Shown: positions 27,351 to 39,348, counted from the first letter of the stretch. The stretch: 64,000 nucleotides of DNA from Egicoccus sp. AB-alg2 (GCF_041821065.1 NZ_JBGUAX010000004.1:124001-188000); one strand, 5' to 3'. Notes: generated by a model not told the origin, from the sequence alone. Numbers and translations: made by a program.

Positions 27351-28288
27351 TGCCGGACCGCCTGATCACCCATCTTCGCCACGTCGACCTCGCCGTCCCG
27401 GACTTCGACCGACAGAAGCGCTTCTACACCGAGTTGTGGGGCCTCACCGAGGTCGCGACCGACGACGGGTTGAGCTTCCTCGCCGCCGAGGGCTCCGCGG
27501 AGCAGTACATCGTCCGGCTGCGGCGCGACCGCGACAAGCGGGTGGACCTGCTGTCTTTCGGCGTCGCCGACGAAGCAGCAGCCGACCAGATGGCGGAGCG
27601 TCTCGGTCGTGACGGCATCGACCTCGTCTCCGAGCCCGGCCCCCTCGACACGCCGGGAGGAGGCTACGGGTTCCGGTTCTTCGACATCGATGGCCGCACG
27701 GTGGAAGTTTCCGCCGACGTCGCTGTCCGCGAGCATCGCAGGATCGAGGAGGGCGAATCGATCCCGGTGCGGCTCTCCCACGTCGTGGTCAACTCCCCGG
27801 ATCCGAAGCGAACGGTTGCGTTCTATGAGCGACACCTGCAGTTCTCGCTCTCCGACATCCTGAAGCACCCCTACCTGGGTGAGATGATGTGGTTCCTGCG
27901 GTGCAACTCCTGGCACCACAGCTTCGCGGTCGCGCGCGGTCCTCACGTCGCGCTGCACCACGCGTCCTTCGAGATGCGGGGACTCGATGAATACCTGCGC
28001 GGGACGGGACGCCTGCTCCGGGGCGGGGTCCAGAAGGTCTGGGGGCCGGGACGCCATCTGGCCGGCAACAACACCTTCTCGTATTTCCTCGACCCCCACG
28101 GAAACACGGTCGAATACACGACCGAGCTCGAGATCCTCGACGAGGACACCTGGCATCCGCAGGTGTACGACCTCGCGAATGCAGAGGTTGCCGACCAGTG
28201 GGGGACGGCGAACCCGATGACCGAGTTCGTGGCACGCCAGTCCTTCAACGACCCGGACAAGGGCGTGTTCGTTGCCCCACCGGTCTGA
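27350..28288 (+). CDS. Type I extradiol ring-cleavage dioxygenase (VOC fold)
   Basis: A 312-residue two-domain VOC protein similar to catechol 2,3-dioxygenases. The catalytic C-terminal domain keeps the Fe(II) ligands: His144 in RLSHVVVNSPD, a histidine in VALHHASFEM (203 or 204) and Glu255 in GNTVEYTTELE; the FLDPHGN turn is typical. The N-terminal domain (LRHVDLAVPDFDRQKRFY) is the non-catalytic repeat. It would cleave a catechol next to the hydroxyls with O2. ATG 27350 shares a base with the previous stop and has GGAGGT upstream. It is the only ring-cleavage enzyme of this block, so it defines the pathway as meta-cleavage. Confidence 0.88.
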   Translation: MPDRLITHLRHVDLAVPDFDRQKRFYTELWGLTEVATDDGLSFLAAEGSAEQYIVRLRRDRDKRVDLLSFGVADEAAADQMAERLGRDGIDLVSEPGPLDTPGGGYGFRFFDIDGRTVEVSADVAVREHRRIEEGESIPVRLSHVVVNSPDPKRTVAFYERHLQFSLSDILKHPYLGEMMWFLRCNSWHHSFAVARGPHVALHHASFEMRGLDEYLRGTGRLLRGGVQKVWGPGRHLAGNNTFSYFLDPHGNTVEYTTELEILDEDTWHPQVYDLANAEVADQWGTANPMTEFVARQSFNDPDKGVFVAPPV

Positions 28289-28292
28289 TCAC

Positions 28293-28307
28293 GCCCGGTC
28301 GCCGGGC
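28293..28307 (+). other. Small intercistronic hairpin
   Basis: GCCCGG-TCG-CCGGGC forms a 6-bp stem with a 3-base loop, five bases after the dioxygenase stop and about 40 bases before the next start. It is too weak for a confident terminator and may tune expression within the operon. Confidence 0.4.
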
Positions 28308-28348
28308 TCTCGGTCGGTGCCACGCAACCGCTCAGGAAGGCGTCCCGC

Positions 28349-29311
28349 ATGCGATTCGTGACCGTCGAGCACGCGGGCAGGACGGCCGCAGGCGTCCTGG
28401 ACGATGGCCGCGTCTACCTCTTCGACGACGAGACGACCGTGCTGGATCTGGTGCGCTCGGGTCTCGAGGCGGCGAAGGAGGCCGGTGCCTCGGTCCTGAC
28501 CACGCAGCCGGCCGTGCCGTTCGACCAGGTACGCCTTCGCCCACCGCTGCAGCCGCCGACCCTGCGGGACTTCGTCGCCTTCGAGGAACACGTCGAAGGG
28601 ATCGTCAAGAGCGTGTCGCCGGACGCCGTGGTCGTCGAGGAGTGGTACGCCGCTCCGACGTTCTACTTCACCAACCCGCATGCGATCGTCGGTCCCGGCG
28701 ACGAGGTGGCGGTCCCCCCGGGGTGTCGTGAGCTCGACTTCGAACTCGAGGTCGCGGCTGTCGTCGGTCGCGACGGGACGACGCTGGCCCCAGCGGAGGC
28801 CGAGGAGCACATCTTCGGCTACACCATCCTCAACGACTGGTCGGCGCGCGACCTGCAGCGCGTGGAGATGCGGGTCGGGCTGGGGCCGGCAAAGGGCAAG
28901 GACTTCGCCTCCTCGCTGGGCCCATCCCTCGTGACTGCGGACGAACTCGAGACGTTCCGCGACGCCGACGGCTTCCTTGCCCTCGCGCTCACCGTCACGG
29001 TCAACGGCGAGGAGATCGGTCGCGACCTGGCCTCCAACATGGGCTGGCCCTTCCGAGACCTCGTTGCGTACGCATCCCGGGGGACCTGGGTGCGGGCCGG
29101 CGACGTGCTCGGGTCCGGGACATGTGGGAACGGCGGCTGCCTCGCCGAACTCTGGGGTCGACGTGGGCAGAAGGACCCGCCGGCGCTCCAGCCGGGCGAC
29201 GTCGTCGAGCTGAACGTCGAGGGCCTCGGCACCCTCACCAACATCGTCGTCGCCGGCAGGGACGCACCCGCGATCCCACCCGCGCGTCGACGCCCGCGGT
29301 CACGGCCGTGA
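28349..29311 (+). CDS. Fumarylacetoacetate hydrolase-family protein, second type
   Basis: A 320-residue FAH-fold enzyme of a different subtype from that at 23149. It contains LRDFVAFEEHVEG, the metal-binding ELDFELEVAAVVG, GYTILNDWSARDLQR, AKGKDFASSLGPSLVT and the GTCGNGGCLAELWGR loop near residue 260. This pattern is typical of proteins named FAA hydrolase or 2-keto-4-pentenoate hydratase-like in aromatic clusters. It is the last gene before a 558-base gap. The role is probably hydrolysis or hydration of the product of the extradiol dioxygenase, but which is not decidable here. Confidence 0.84.
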   Translation: MRFVTVEHAGRTAAGVLDDGRVYLFDDETTVLDLVRSGLEAAKEAGASVLTTQPAVPFDQVRLRPPLQPPTLRDFVAFEEHVEGIVKSVSPDAVVVEEWYAAPTFYFTNPHAIVGPGDEVAVPPGCRELDFELEVAAVVGRDGTTLAPAEAEEHIFGYTILNDWSARDLQRVEMRVGLGPAKGKDFASSLGPSLVTADELETFRDADGFLALALTVTVNGEEIGRDLASNMGWPFRDLVAYASRGTWVRAGDVLGSGTCGNGGCLAELWGRRGQKDPPALQPGDVVELNVEGLGTLTNIVVAGRDAPAIPPARRRPRSRP

Positions 29312-29869
29312 CGTCACCTCTCTCATGAGCGCCGAAGGAGGCGTCGACGGTGGCGTGCGTTCGGCCGGCGCCTCACGCCGACGGAACGGGCGACTCCGGC
29401 TTCCGTGGCCTCCCGCCCTGCTGTCAGCCGCAGGCTCGGCACAGCAGTGCCGCCATCAGGCTGACTGATGGGCCCAATCAACGAATTAGTGTTCCCTATG
29501 CGCCATGGGGCCGGCATGCTCGAACCGGCCGACGCCAAGACGCTGGGAGAGAGCGTCTCTGCGGTCGCGTATGGGAGGGAGGTACCGGTGATGGTCCTAG
29601 CGGATGCGGTTGATGACCGTTCGCCGAACGTTTCCGTCCGGACGAAGCGCCGCGTGGCTCTCGTTCAGAGGAAGCTGACCAGCTTTCGACTGACACGAGC
29701 AGACCCTCCTCGGTTCCGTGCCGCGTGAGACCGTCGACTTCGTCCTCCTGCAGTTTCGGGATCTCGCTGATTCACCGTCCACCGGCCTTGGCTCGACCCG
29801 CCGACTGAAGCAACGAGACAGGACCGGGGGCGAACCGCTCACCAGACGACCTACAAAAAGGACACGGGA
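29312..29869. promoter_or_regulatory. Gap upstream of the SsuABC-type transporter operon
   Basis: The 558 bases hold no convincing gene; an 86-codon frame at 29468-29728 lacks a recognisable product and a ribosome site. A 14-bp perfect palindrome GTCACGGCCGTGAC (29299-29312) covers the stop of the previous gene. A relatively AT-rich patch at 29478-29500 could be part of a promoter or regulator site, but no clear box pair is seen. AAAAGGAC precedes ATG 29870. Confidence 0.4.
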
Positions 29870-30973
29870 ATGTCTGCAACACGCAAATGGTTTCCGGCGC
29901 TGGGGGTTGCACTCCTGTTGCTGACCGCTTGTGCCGCTGAGGAGTCCGTCGAGGGAGCCGACGAGCCCGCTGCGACCTCGGAAGAGGAAGCGGACGAGTC
30001 GCCAGTCGAGGAGAGCGACGAGGCGGCGGGGGAGGAGGCCGATGACGGCGATTCCGCCGTGGTGGACGAGCCGTTCACCCTGCGCGTCGGCGTCGAGTGG
30101 TTGGCCAATCTCGCCAACATGAACCGAGCCTACGAGCAGGGTTACTTCGCTGACGAGGGACTGGAGATCGAACTCGTCGAAGGCGCCCCCACCAGCGCCG
30201 GGGCTGTACCGCTGCTGCTGGGCGACCAGCTTGACCTCGCGCAGACAGCATCGGGGGGAATCTTCGCCGCCGAAGCGGAAGGCATCCCCCTCACCCTCGT
30301 GAGCAACATCGCCAAGACCGTGCCGCGCCCAGAGGGTGGTCAGCTCGCCATCGTCGCTGGGGAGGACAGCGGTATCGAGACGCTGGAGGATCTCGAGGGA
30401 CGAACGCTGGCCGTACATCAGGTTCTCAGCAGCATGGAAATCTCTTGGCGGTCCGCGATGGACGCTGCCGGCATCGACCACGAGTCCGTCGAGGTTCTTG
30501 CCGTCCCCTTCCCGAACATGCCCCAAGCACTCGCCGACGGCACCGTCGATGCCGTCCTCTCGGTGGTCCCGTTCACGGGAATGGCTCTGTCCGGGGGAGG
30601 ACGCCTTGTCGAGTTCATCGACCTGCTGCTCATGGAGGAGGTCTACGGGGTCGACAACTACGCGCAGGTGTTCTTCTTCGCGACACGCGAGTTCGCCCAG
30701 GATCATGGTGAGGAGTTGGAGCGGTTCCGTCGCGCCCTGCAACGCGCGTCCGAGGAACTCAACGAGGACGAGGAGCTTGCTCGGCAGACGATCGTGGACA
30801 TCACTCCGATGCCGCCCGAGGCGGTCGCGCGTATTCCGCTGCCGTTGTGGGATGGAATGAACCCGGCCGACGACCCTGATGCTCTTCGCGCTCTCGAAGT
30901 GCAGAACGAGGAGAACGCCAGGTACGGCCTGTATGACGAGCCGGTCGACGTGGACGCGGTGCTGCTCCGGTGA
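29870..30973 (+). CDS. ABC transporter substrate-binding lipoprotein (SsuA/NMT1 type)
   Basis: A 367-residue lipoprotein. The signal MSATRKWFPALGVALLLLTA ends in a lipobox with Cys21. A very acidic linker (Glu/Asp-rich, about residues 23-65) follows. The binding domain matches the SsuA/THI5/NMT1 fold: EWLANLANMNRAYEQGYFADEGLE, LLLGDQLDLAQTASGG and DLEGRTLAVHQVLSSMEISW. Such proteins deliver sulfonates, pyrimidines or aromatic acids. It heads a complete importer with two permeases and an ATPase in tight overlap. Location among aromatic enzymes suggests an aromatic acid as ligand (inference). Confidence 0.88.
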   Translation: MSATRKWFPALGVALLLLTACAAEESVEGADEPAATSEEEADESPVEESDEAAGEEADDGDSAVVDEPFTLRVGVEWLANLANMNRAYEQGYFADEGLEIELVEGAPTSAGAVPLLLGDQLDLAQTASGGIFAAEAEGIPLTLVSNIAKTVPRPEGGQLAIVAGEDSGIETLEDLEGRTLAVHQVLSSMEISWRSAMDAAGIDHESVEVLAVPFPNMPQALADGTVDAVLSVVPFTGMALSGGGRLVEFIDLLLMEEVYGVDNYAQVFFFATREFAQDHGEELERFRRALQRASEELNEDEELARQTIVDITPMPPEAVARIPLPLWDGMNPADDPDALRALEVQNEENARYGLYDEPVDVDAVLLR

Positions 30974-31824
30974 GTGTCGTGGATCAGAGCGCTTCGCCCA
31001 TCGTTGGGTCCGGGGACCGCAGGTCCCCGGACCCGGGCGGGCGGAAGCGCCACTCTCGCGGAGACATCGCGAACCGACTGCTACCCATCGCGACGGTGCT
31101 GGGAACGCTTGCCATCTGGGAAGTCGCCAGTCGCCTCGAGTGGTTGCCACGCCGGTCGCTGCCGCCGATCAGCGAAGTGTTGACGTGGCTCATCCGGGAA
31201 CTCGGAAGCACCGAGTTGTATGTCGCGGTGGGGCGAACGCTGCTCCATTGGGGAGGAGGCCTGATCCTCGGCGCCGCGGTAGGGCTGTTGCTCGGTCTCG
31301 TGATGGGACTCAGCCGGAACTTGGAGCAGCTGCTGATCACGCCATCGGAATTCCTCCGACCCGTCCCCTCGGTCATCTACCTCCCCCTCGTACTGCTGCT
31401 GCTCGGCGTCACCACCGAAATGGTGGTCCTTCTGGTCGCGGTCTCGGTGGTCTGGCCGGTTCTCTTTCAGGCCTACTACGGCGCACGAGGAGTCGATTCG
31501 CTCCTCGATGACGTCGGCAGCGCGTATGGATTGTCCCGCCGCCAGCGGCTGTTCTCCGTGATCCTGCCGCAGGTATCTCCCTTTGTCGGTACGGGCGTTC
31601 GGCTGGCCTCGTCGATCGCACTAGTGGTGGCCGTCGCCCTCGAGATGATCAGTGGGGTGGCGGGGACTGGTCGAGCGCTCCGGTCCCTGCAGCTCGCGGG
31701 AATCTCCGAGGGCGTCTATGGCTACGTCGTCGTGCTCGGTGCGTTGGGATACGCCTTGAACGAACTCTTTCAGTTCGCCGAGAAGCGTGTTCTCTGGTGG
31801 CACCGGCCGTACCGAAGGTCTTGA
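30970..31824 (+). CDS. ABC transporter permease (SsuC-like), first
   Basis: A 284-residue permease with about six membrane helices and a 30-residue charged N-terminus. The EAA-like loop is DDVGSAYGLSRRQRLFSVILP (here at about residues 178-197, quoted in part). WEVASRLEWLPRRSLPPISEVL is typical of the nitrate/sulfonate/taurine permease group. It starts at GTG 30970 overlapping the binding-protein stop (GTGA) and its stop overlaps the start of the second permease (TGATG). Two different permeases imply a heterodimeric channel. Confidence 0.87.
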   Translation: MSVVDQSASPIVGSGDRRSPDPGGRKRHSRGDIANRLLPIATVLGTLAIWEVASRLEWLPRRSLPPISEVLTWLIRELGSTELYVAVGRTLLHWGGGLILGAAVGLLLGLVMGLSRNLEQLLITPSEFLRPVPSVIYLPLVLLLLGVTTEMVVLLVAVSVVWPVLFQAYYGARGVDSLLDDVGSAYGLSRRQRLFSVILPQVSPFVGTGVRLASSIALVVAVALEMISGVAGTGRALRSLQLAGISEGVYGYVVVLGALGYALNELFQFAEKRVLWWHRPYRRS

Positions 31825-32606
31825 TGATGACTCGAGAACGGCTTGGCGCGCTCGCTCTCAATGCGCTTCTTCCCGTCGTGGTTCTTGCCGGGTGGTGGTG
31901 GTGGTCGCGTGATAGTGGCTCCGTCTACTTCCCCCCGCTGACCGCCATTCTCGAGAGCTTGTGGGACGTCTGGATGCAGGAGCGTCTGACGTCGGATGTG
32001 GTCCCGAGTCTGCGGAGGATGTTCACCGGGTACGCAGTGGCTATTGTCTTTGGGATCGCGGTAGGCGTTGTCCTCGCCCGCGTGCACGCACTCGGCCGGG
32101 CCCTGAACCCCATAGTGCAGTTCAGTCGGTCCATCCCGCCGGTCGCGCTCGTCCCGGTCGCCGTCCTGCTCCTCGGGATCGGGGACACGATGAAGATTGC
32201 GCTCATCGCCTTCGTGTGCTTCTTCCCAGTTCTGCTCAACACGATCGACGGTGTGCGGTCGGTCAACCAGACGCTAGAGGACATGGCGCGCACGTTTCGT
32301 CTCACCGCCCGTCAGCGTCTTGTCTCACTCCTGCTGCCAAGCGCGGCACCGCAGATCTTTGCTGGGATGCGGATCGCCTTGGCCGTCGCGTTCATCTTGA
32401 TGATCGTCACGGAGATGGTCGCTGCGACCAATGGGATCGGTCACGCCACCTTGAGCTATCAGACCCGCTTCCGCATTTCTGCGATGTGGAGTGGAATGAT
32501 CCTGCTCGCCGTGCTCGGCTACCTCTTCAATGCCGTGTTCGTCGCCATCGAACGGCGCGTACTTCGCTGGCACTATCAGATGACCCGTTCCTCTCAAGGT
32601 GTGTAG
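31824..32606 (+). CDS. ABC transporter permease (SsuC-like), second
   Basis: A 260-residue permease with about six membrane helices. The EAA loop is LEDMARTFRLTARQRLVSLL, and AIVFGIAVGVVLARVHALGR and SIPPVALVPVAVLLLGIGD are family-typical. ATG 31824 shares one base with the previous stop; ATG 31827 is an alternative. It lacks the long N-terminal extension of the first permease, so the pair probably forms an asymmetric channel. The stop is followed directly, with no gap, by the ATPase gene. Confidence 0.87.
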   Translation: MMTRERLGALALNALLPVVVLAGWWWWSRDSGSVYFPPLTAILESLWDVWMQERLTSDVVPSLRRMFTGYAVAIVFGIAVGVVLARVHALGRALNPIVQFSRSIPPVALVPVAVLLLGIGDTMKIALIAFVCFFPVLLNTIDGVRSVNQTLEDMARTFRLTARQRLVSLLLPSAAPQIFAGMRIALAVAFILMIVTEMVAATNGIGHATLSYQTRFRISAMWSGMILLAVLGYLFNAVFVAIERRVLRWHYQMTRSSQGV

Positions 32607-33452
32607 ATGCTGACCATCCGTGATTTGACGAAGACGTACGGGCAGGGCCCCTCACAGGTCCAAGCGGTCGGTGGCATCAGTTTCGACGTCGAGCCCGGCG
32701 AGTTCCTGTGCATCGTCGGCCCATCGGGGGCGGGGAAGACCACCCTCCTGAGGTGCCTCATCGGGCTCTTGAGCCCGACGAGTGGAGGAGTCAGCCTCCA
32801 CGGCACACCCATCGACGGGCCGCCTGAGGCCATGGCGCTGGTCTTCCAGGACTACGGCCGATCACTGATGCCCTGGTACAGCGTCGGCGGAAACGTCGAG
32901 CTGCCGCTGCGCAACAAGGTCGCCAGCGCAACAGAACGCCGCGATCGCGTCCGGTCAGCACTCGCCGAGGTCGGGCTCGAAGGGTTCGTCGACCACTACA
33001 TCTGGCAGCTCTCCGGCGGGATGCAGCAGCGGGTCGCGATCGCTCGGGCACTCGCCTACAAGCCCGACATCCTTTTGATGGATGAACCCTTCGGCTCCGT
33101 CGACGCGCAAACCCGCAGCGACCTCGAAGACCTCATGCTGCAGGTGCATGCCGACCTCGGCGTCACGACCGTGTTCGTCACGCATGACATCGACGAATCC
33201 GTCTATCTCGGCGACCGCGTGCTCGTGCTGACAAAACGACCGAGCGTCATCGCCGACATCGTCGAGGTCGACCTGCCGAGGCCCCGCGACCAGATCGAGA
33301 CCAAGAGCGCTCCCCGTTTCACCGAGCTGCGCACGCAGGTCATGCGGCTGATCCGTCCCGACACGCAGGCTGTCGAGTCGCCACGAGCCGCTGACTCGAG
33401 TGGCGTCCCCTCGCCGGCCACGGCACGCCAAGGTGGGGGAGGTGAAGCTTGA
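32607..33452 (+). CDS. ABC transporter ATP-binding protein (SsuB-like)
   Basis: A 281-residue ATPase with Walker A GPSGAGKT (about residues 38-45), Q-loop in LVFQDYGRSLMPWY, signature LSGGMQQR, Walker B ILLMDEPFGSVD and H-loop VTHDIDES. The type matches nitrate/sulfonate/taurine importers. The C-terminal 40 residues (after RLIRPDTQ) are a low-complexity Ser/Ala/Gly tail. It energises the two permeases upstream. Its stop overlaps the TTG of the next hydroxylase gene, so import and first hydroxylation are translationally linked. Confidence 0.92.
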   Translation: MLTIRDLTKTYGQGPSQVQAVGGISFDVEPGEFLCIVGPSGAGKTTLLRCLIGLLSPTSGGVSLHGTPIDGPPEAMALVFQDYGRSLMPWYSVGGNVELPLRNKVASATERRDRVRSALAEVGLEGFVDHYIWQLSGGMQQRVAIARALAYKPDILLMDEPFGSVDAQTRSDLEDLMLQVHADLGVTTVFVTHDIDESVYLGDRVLVLTKRPSVIADIVEVDLPRPRDQIETKSAPRFTELRTQVMRLIRPDTQAVESPRAADSSGVPSPATARQGGGGEA

Positions 33453-34936
33453 GGGAGACACCGCCCCTCGATGTCGTCGTTGTCGGCGGCGGGCCTGTCG
33501 GCGTCACGCTGAGCAACCTGCTTGCGCAGCATGGGCTACGTGTGACGGCGCTCGAGCGCGAGACCGACGTCTACCACATGCCGCGAGCGCGGCATGTGGA
33601 CTGGGAAGGCATGCGGATATTCCAGACCTTCGGCGCAGCTGACCGGCTCGAGCAGGACATGCTCGCCACCAGAGGGCTACGCGTCCTCGACGCCTCCGGG
33701 GAGCTACTCCTCGAATACACGGCTCCGCCCCTGCACCCGGCCGGGTGGGCGGACTATCAGATGTCGCAGCCGAACCTGGAGGAGACGCTGCGGGGTGCCC
33801 TCGCGAGCACGGCGACGGGTGAACTGCGCACCGCTCATGAGGTGACGGCACTCGAAGACCGTTCGGATCACGTCGTGGTCCATGTACGTGACCTCGTCCG
33901 CGGGACGACAGCCGCTCTTCGCACGCGCTTCGTGGTGGGATGTGACGGTGCGAACTCGATGGTTCGAGACCACATCGGATCCCGCTACCAACCGCTCGGG
34001 CCGGACCATCCCTTCCTCGTCGTGGATGCCGCCGGTGGAAACGGCCAACTGCCGGATCGACCAACGATCGTCTGCGATCCGACGCGGCCCCACTATGTCA
34101 GCCCGGGGGGACGGTTCCCGTCCCGGTTCGAGTTCATGGTGATGCCGGACGATGATCCTGACGAGTTGACGTCAACGGAATCCGTCATCGGCCTGTTGCG
34201 CGACGTCATCCCCACGGGGCAGTTCGAGATCGTTCGAGCTGCGCTGTACCGCTTCCACTCCTTGGCAGTCGACCGTTGGCGTTCCGGGCGAGTCATGATC
34301 GCTGGCGACGCCGCCCACGTGCAGCCACCCTTCATGGGCCAGGGCCTGATGTCCGGCCTGCGCGACGCGGCGAATCTGGCTTGGAAGCTGGCTTTGGTCT
34401 GTCAGGGAGAGAGCGACGAGTCGCTCCTCGATACGTACGAGGCAGAACGCAAGGCGCATGCGCGCGCCTGGATCGAGGAGGCAAACCGCATCGGCGGCAT
34501 CGTCATGACCACGGACGCCGACGAGGCGCGTGCGCGTGACTTACGACTCGCGGAGAACTCCGCAGAGTTGCGGCCCATCGAACCCCAGCTCGGACCAGGC
34601 CTTCACTCCGACGACCCGCCGCCGGCCGGCACGCTGGCGCCCCAACCCCGCCTTGCCGACGGGCGTCGGATGGATGATGTCGTCGGCCCCAGGTTCTTGC
34701 TGGCCGCACGCGCATCGTTGCTGCGCGCAGCCACGACGGATCTTCCCGGGAGCGAGCACATCGTGGTCCTCGACGACGACGATCCCGGCATCGGGCAACT
34801 CCTCGACGGGCTGCGGGCGTCGGCAGTGATCATCCGACCGGACCGTTACGTGCTCGGCCTCGCGCACTCTCCGGAAGGCCTCAGCCGTCTCGTTGACCGA
34901 GTCCCTGTTCGGACACCGGGAAGGCGATGTGCATGA
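33449..34936 (+). CDS. FAD-dependent hydroxylase (MhpA-like)
   Basis: A 495-residue group A flavin monooxygenase similar to 3-(3-hydroxyphenyl)propionate hydroxylase. Motifs: VVVVGGGPVGVTLSNLLAQ (about 9-27), PRARHVDWEGMRIFQ, the DG motif VVGCDGANSMVRDHIG and the GD motif VMIAGDAAHVQPPFMGQGLM. A C-terminal thioredoxin-like domain follows (about 390-495), typical of the MhpA/phenol hydroxylase branch. The start is an unusual TTG at 33449 overlapping the ATPase stop (TTGA), supported by GGGGAGG 7-13 bases upstream. It probably converts the imported phenolic to a catechol for the extradiol dioxygenase (inference). Confidence 0.87.
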   Translation: MRETPPLDVVVVGGGPVGVTLSNLLAQHGLRVTALERETDVYHMPRARHVDWEGMRIFQTFGAADRLEQDMLATRGLRVLDASGELLLEYTAPPLHPAGWADYQMSQPNLEETLRGALASTATGELRTAHEVTALEDRSDHVVVHVRDLVRGTTAALRTRFVVGCDGANSMVRDHIGSRYQPLGPDHPFLVVDAAGGNGQLPDRPTIVCDPTRPHYVSPGGRFPSRFEFMVMPDDDPDELTSTESVIGLLRDVIPTGQFEIVRAALYRFHSLAVDRWRSGRVMIAGDAAHVQPPFMGQGLMSGLRDAANLAWKLALVCQGESDESLLDTYEAERKAHARAWIEEANRIGGIVMTTDADEARARDLRLAENSAELRPIEPQLGPGLHSDDPPPAGTLAPQPRLADGRRMDDVVGPRFLLAARASLLRAATTDLPGSEHIVVLDDDDPGIGQLLDGLRASAVIIRPDRYVLGLAHSPEGLSRLVDRVPVRTPGRRCA

Positions 34937-35880
34937 CGGGCGCGGCAACGCGAAACATCGAGGTATGGGTCCCTCACGACGCGGCACCGGAACTGATCGG
35001 GCCGCTGCCCGACAACATCGTCCTCAGCGTGTGGGATGGCACAGGACCGCTGCCCTCGTCGCCGGATCTCGTCGAGGTGTACGTGCCGCCGTTTGCTCCC
35101 AGCCGGCCTGTAGCGGAGGCGATGCGAGCAATGTCGGGACTATCGGTGGTCCAGGCGCTGACTGCGGGGACCGACCACCTTGAAACGCACCTTCCCGATG
35201 ACGTCGTGCTCTGCAACGCCCGCGGTGTCCACGATCAGTCCGTGTCGGAGTGGGTCGTCGCTGTACTCCTTGCGACGGTGCGAGAACTTCCTGCCTTGGC
35301 CATCGCACAGGAGGAGCGACGGGTTCGCCGGAGGGTGACAGACACGTTGTCAGGGAAAAACGTGCTGATCTTGGGTCACGGATCCATCGGGCGAGCGGTA
35401 GAGCGCCGACTCGCCCCATTCGACGTCGAGATCTGTCGGGTGGCGAGCCGGCACCGCGAGGGCGTCCATGGCCCCGAGTCCCTGCCCGAGCTCCTGCCCC
35501 GCGCCGATGTCGTCGTCCTACTCCTGCCCGAAACCGGGAAGACCCGAGGGATCGTCGACCAGCACTTCCTGGAGCTGCTCCCTCAAGACGCAATTCTGAT
35601 AAATGCGGCACGGGGCGGGCTGATCGACCAGGGCGCGTTGTTGGCAAGCCTGCAGGCAGGGCGGATCCGGGTGGCTCTCGATGCCACGAGCCCTGATCCG
35701 CTTCCCCCGGAGCACCCACTCTGGGCGACACCCGGGGTCCTCTACACCCCGCACATCGCTGGGATGACCCGTACCGCTCTCCCGACGTTGTACCAGCTCG
35801 TTGGTGAGCAACTCCATCGGTACAGCCAGGGGCGGTCGCTTCGGAACATCGTCCCCCGGGTGGCGCCGTCTCCCTCATGA
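34933..35880 (+). CDS. D-2-hydroxyacid dehydrogenase
   Basis: A 315-residue NAD(P)-dependent dehydrogenase. The NAD site is LIGHGSIGRAVERRL-like (VLILGHGSIGRAVERRL, about residues 138-154). Catalytic positions typical of the family are Arg in INAARGGLID and His in TPHIAGMT near the C-terminus; the usual Glu region reads LDATSPDPLPPEHPLW. It reduces 2-oxo acids or oxidises D-2-hydroxyacids, here perhaps a side product of ring cleavage. ATG 34933 makes an ATGA overlap with the hydroxylase; ATG 34927 is an in-frame alternative. The C-terminus is typical in length. Confidence 0.87.
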   Translation: MTGAATRNIEVWVPHDAAPELIGPLPDNIVLSVWDGTGPLPSSPDLVEVYVPPFAPSRPVAEAMRAMSGLSVVQALTAGTDHLETHLPDDVVLCNARGVHDQSVSEWVVAVLLATVRELPALAIAQEERRVRRRVTDTLSGKNVLILGHGSIGRAVERRLAPFDVEICRVASRHREGVHGPESLPELLPRADVVVLLLPETGKTRGIVDQHFLELLPQDAILINAARGGLIDQGALLASLQAGRIRVALDATSPDPLPPEHPLWATPGVLYTPHIAGMTRTALPTLYQLVGEQLHRYSQGRSLRNIVPRVAPSPS

Positions 35881-35988
35881 GTCGGGGAGAAGTCAGGCGA
35901 GGGCGCCAGCAGTCCTGTGGCGGCGGCGTCTCGGGGCGAACAGCAGGACCACCGCTCGTCGGAGCAAGCGACTAGGAGAGGGAAGTCC

Positions 35989-37130
35989 ATGAAGGACCCA
36001 CGTCGAATCCTCGTTGTCGGCTGCGGCTTGGGGGGCGCTACGGCGGCTGCCGCTCTCGCGCAGCGGGGGGCGGTCGTGGACGTGATCGAGCGGCGTCCCC
36101 AGCATGCCGCCTGGGGCATCGGGCTCACACTCGGAGGCAATGCACTTCGCGCGCTCGATTCAGTCGGAGCGCTTGAGGCGACAACCTCCCATGGGGTGGT
36201 GTACGACCGGATCGACCTCTGCGATGTCGAGGGCGAGTTGCTCTCAAGCGTCCAGATCCTGCTCGGCGGTGGGCACATCCCCGCGTCGGTCAGCATCCCG
36301 AGGCCCGAGATCCACCGCATCCTCGTCGAGGTTGCTCGGGCAGCCGGAGCATCGATTCGGATGGCGACAACGGTCACCGAGCTCGAGCAGGGTTCCGCGC
36401 GCGTTGATGTCGCCTTTTCGGATGGCACGAGGGAGACCTACGACGCGGTTGTCGGTTTCGATGGGGTGCACTCTCAGATGCGAGAAATGCTGTTCCCCGA
36501 GGTTCGTCCGACCTACACCGGCTATGTCGTCTGGCGCGTCGAAATGAGCCGGCCCGCCGACCTGGACCGCTTCCGGATGCTCCAGGTCCCAGGCGGGCCG
36601 CGGGCGCTGATGGTCCCCATCTCCAGCGACTCGATGTTCGTCGGCCTGCTGCGTCCAGAGGACAACCCCTCCCGAATTCATTCGAAGGATTACGCCACGG
36701 TCCTTCGCGAGGAACTCCGTGACTTCGAGGCCGGGTTGGGCGACAGCCTGTCGGTCCTGGACGAGCCCGGGCTGGCCGAACTGATCGCATTCACGCCTGT
36801 CGAGCAGGTGTGTTTGGCGCCGCCTTGGTCGGTGGGACACGTCGCGCTCGGCGGCGACGCCGCACACGCGAGCGCCCCGACCCTTGCACAGGGGGCAGGG
36901 ATGGCAATCGAGGACGCCGTCGTGCTGGCGGAGCTTCTTACCGGGGACCCGTCGGTGCCCGAGGCACTCCAGGGGTATGCAGAGCGCCGCTACCCCCGAG
37001 CCAAGTTCGTCCAGGACGTCTCCTACGGCATCCTGAAGGCAGAACTGCAACCATCGGACGAGCCACCGCCCTCGCCCGCAGAGGCGGCCGAGCGGATGCG
37101 ATCGGTTTGGTCTGCGCTGAACGCCCCGAT

Positions 37131-37134
<4 letters not shown>
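35989..37134 (+). CDS. FAD-dependent aromatic monooxygenase (salicylate hydroxylase family)
   Basis: A 381-residue flavin hydroxylase. Motifs are ILVVGCGLGGATAAAALAQ (about 7-25), the DG motif VVGFDGVHSQMREML and the GD motif HVALGGDAAHASAPTLAQG followed by AGMAIEDA. It resembles the gene at 25156 (same PTLAQGA-MAxEDA ending), so the two are probably paralogues with related substrates. ATG 35989 follows AGGAGAGGGA. It is the last plus-strand gene of the block and its 3' end overlaps the convergent lysR by 4 bases. Confidence 0.87.
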
Positions 37135-39310
<2,176 letters not shown>

Positions 39311-39348
39311 GGTCGCGCTCTCGCCCTCCAGCCGACGTCGGCCTCACG

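Noticed and set aside
29468-29728. Small 86-codon gene in the gap before the SsuABC-type operon
   Set aside because: No ribosome site, no recognisable motif, and codon use unlike its neighbours.
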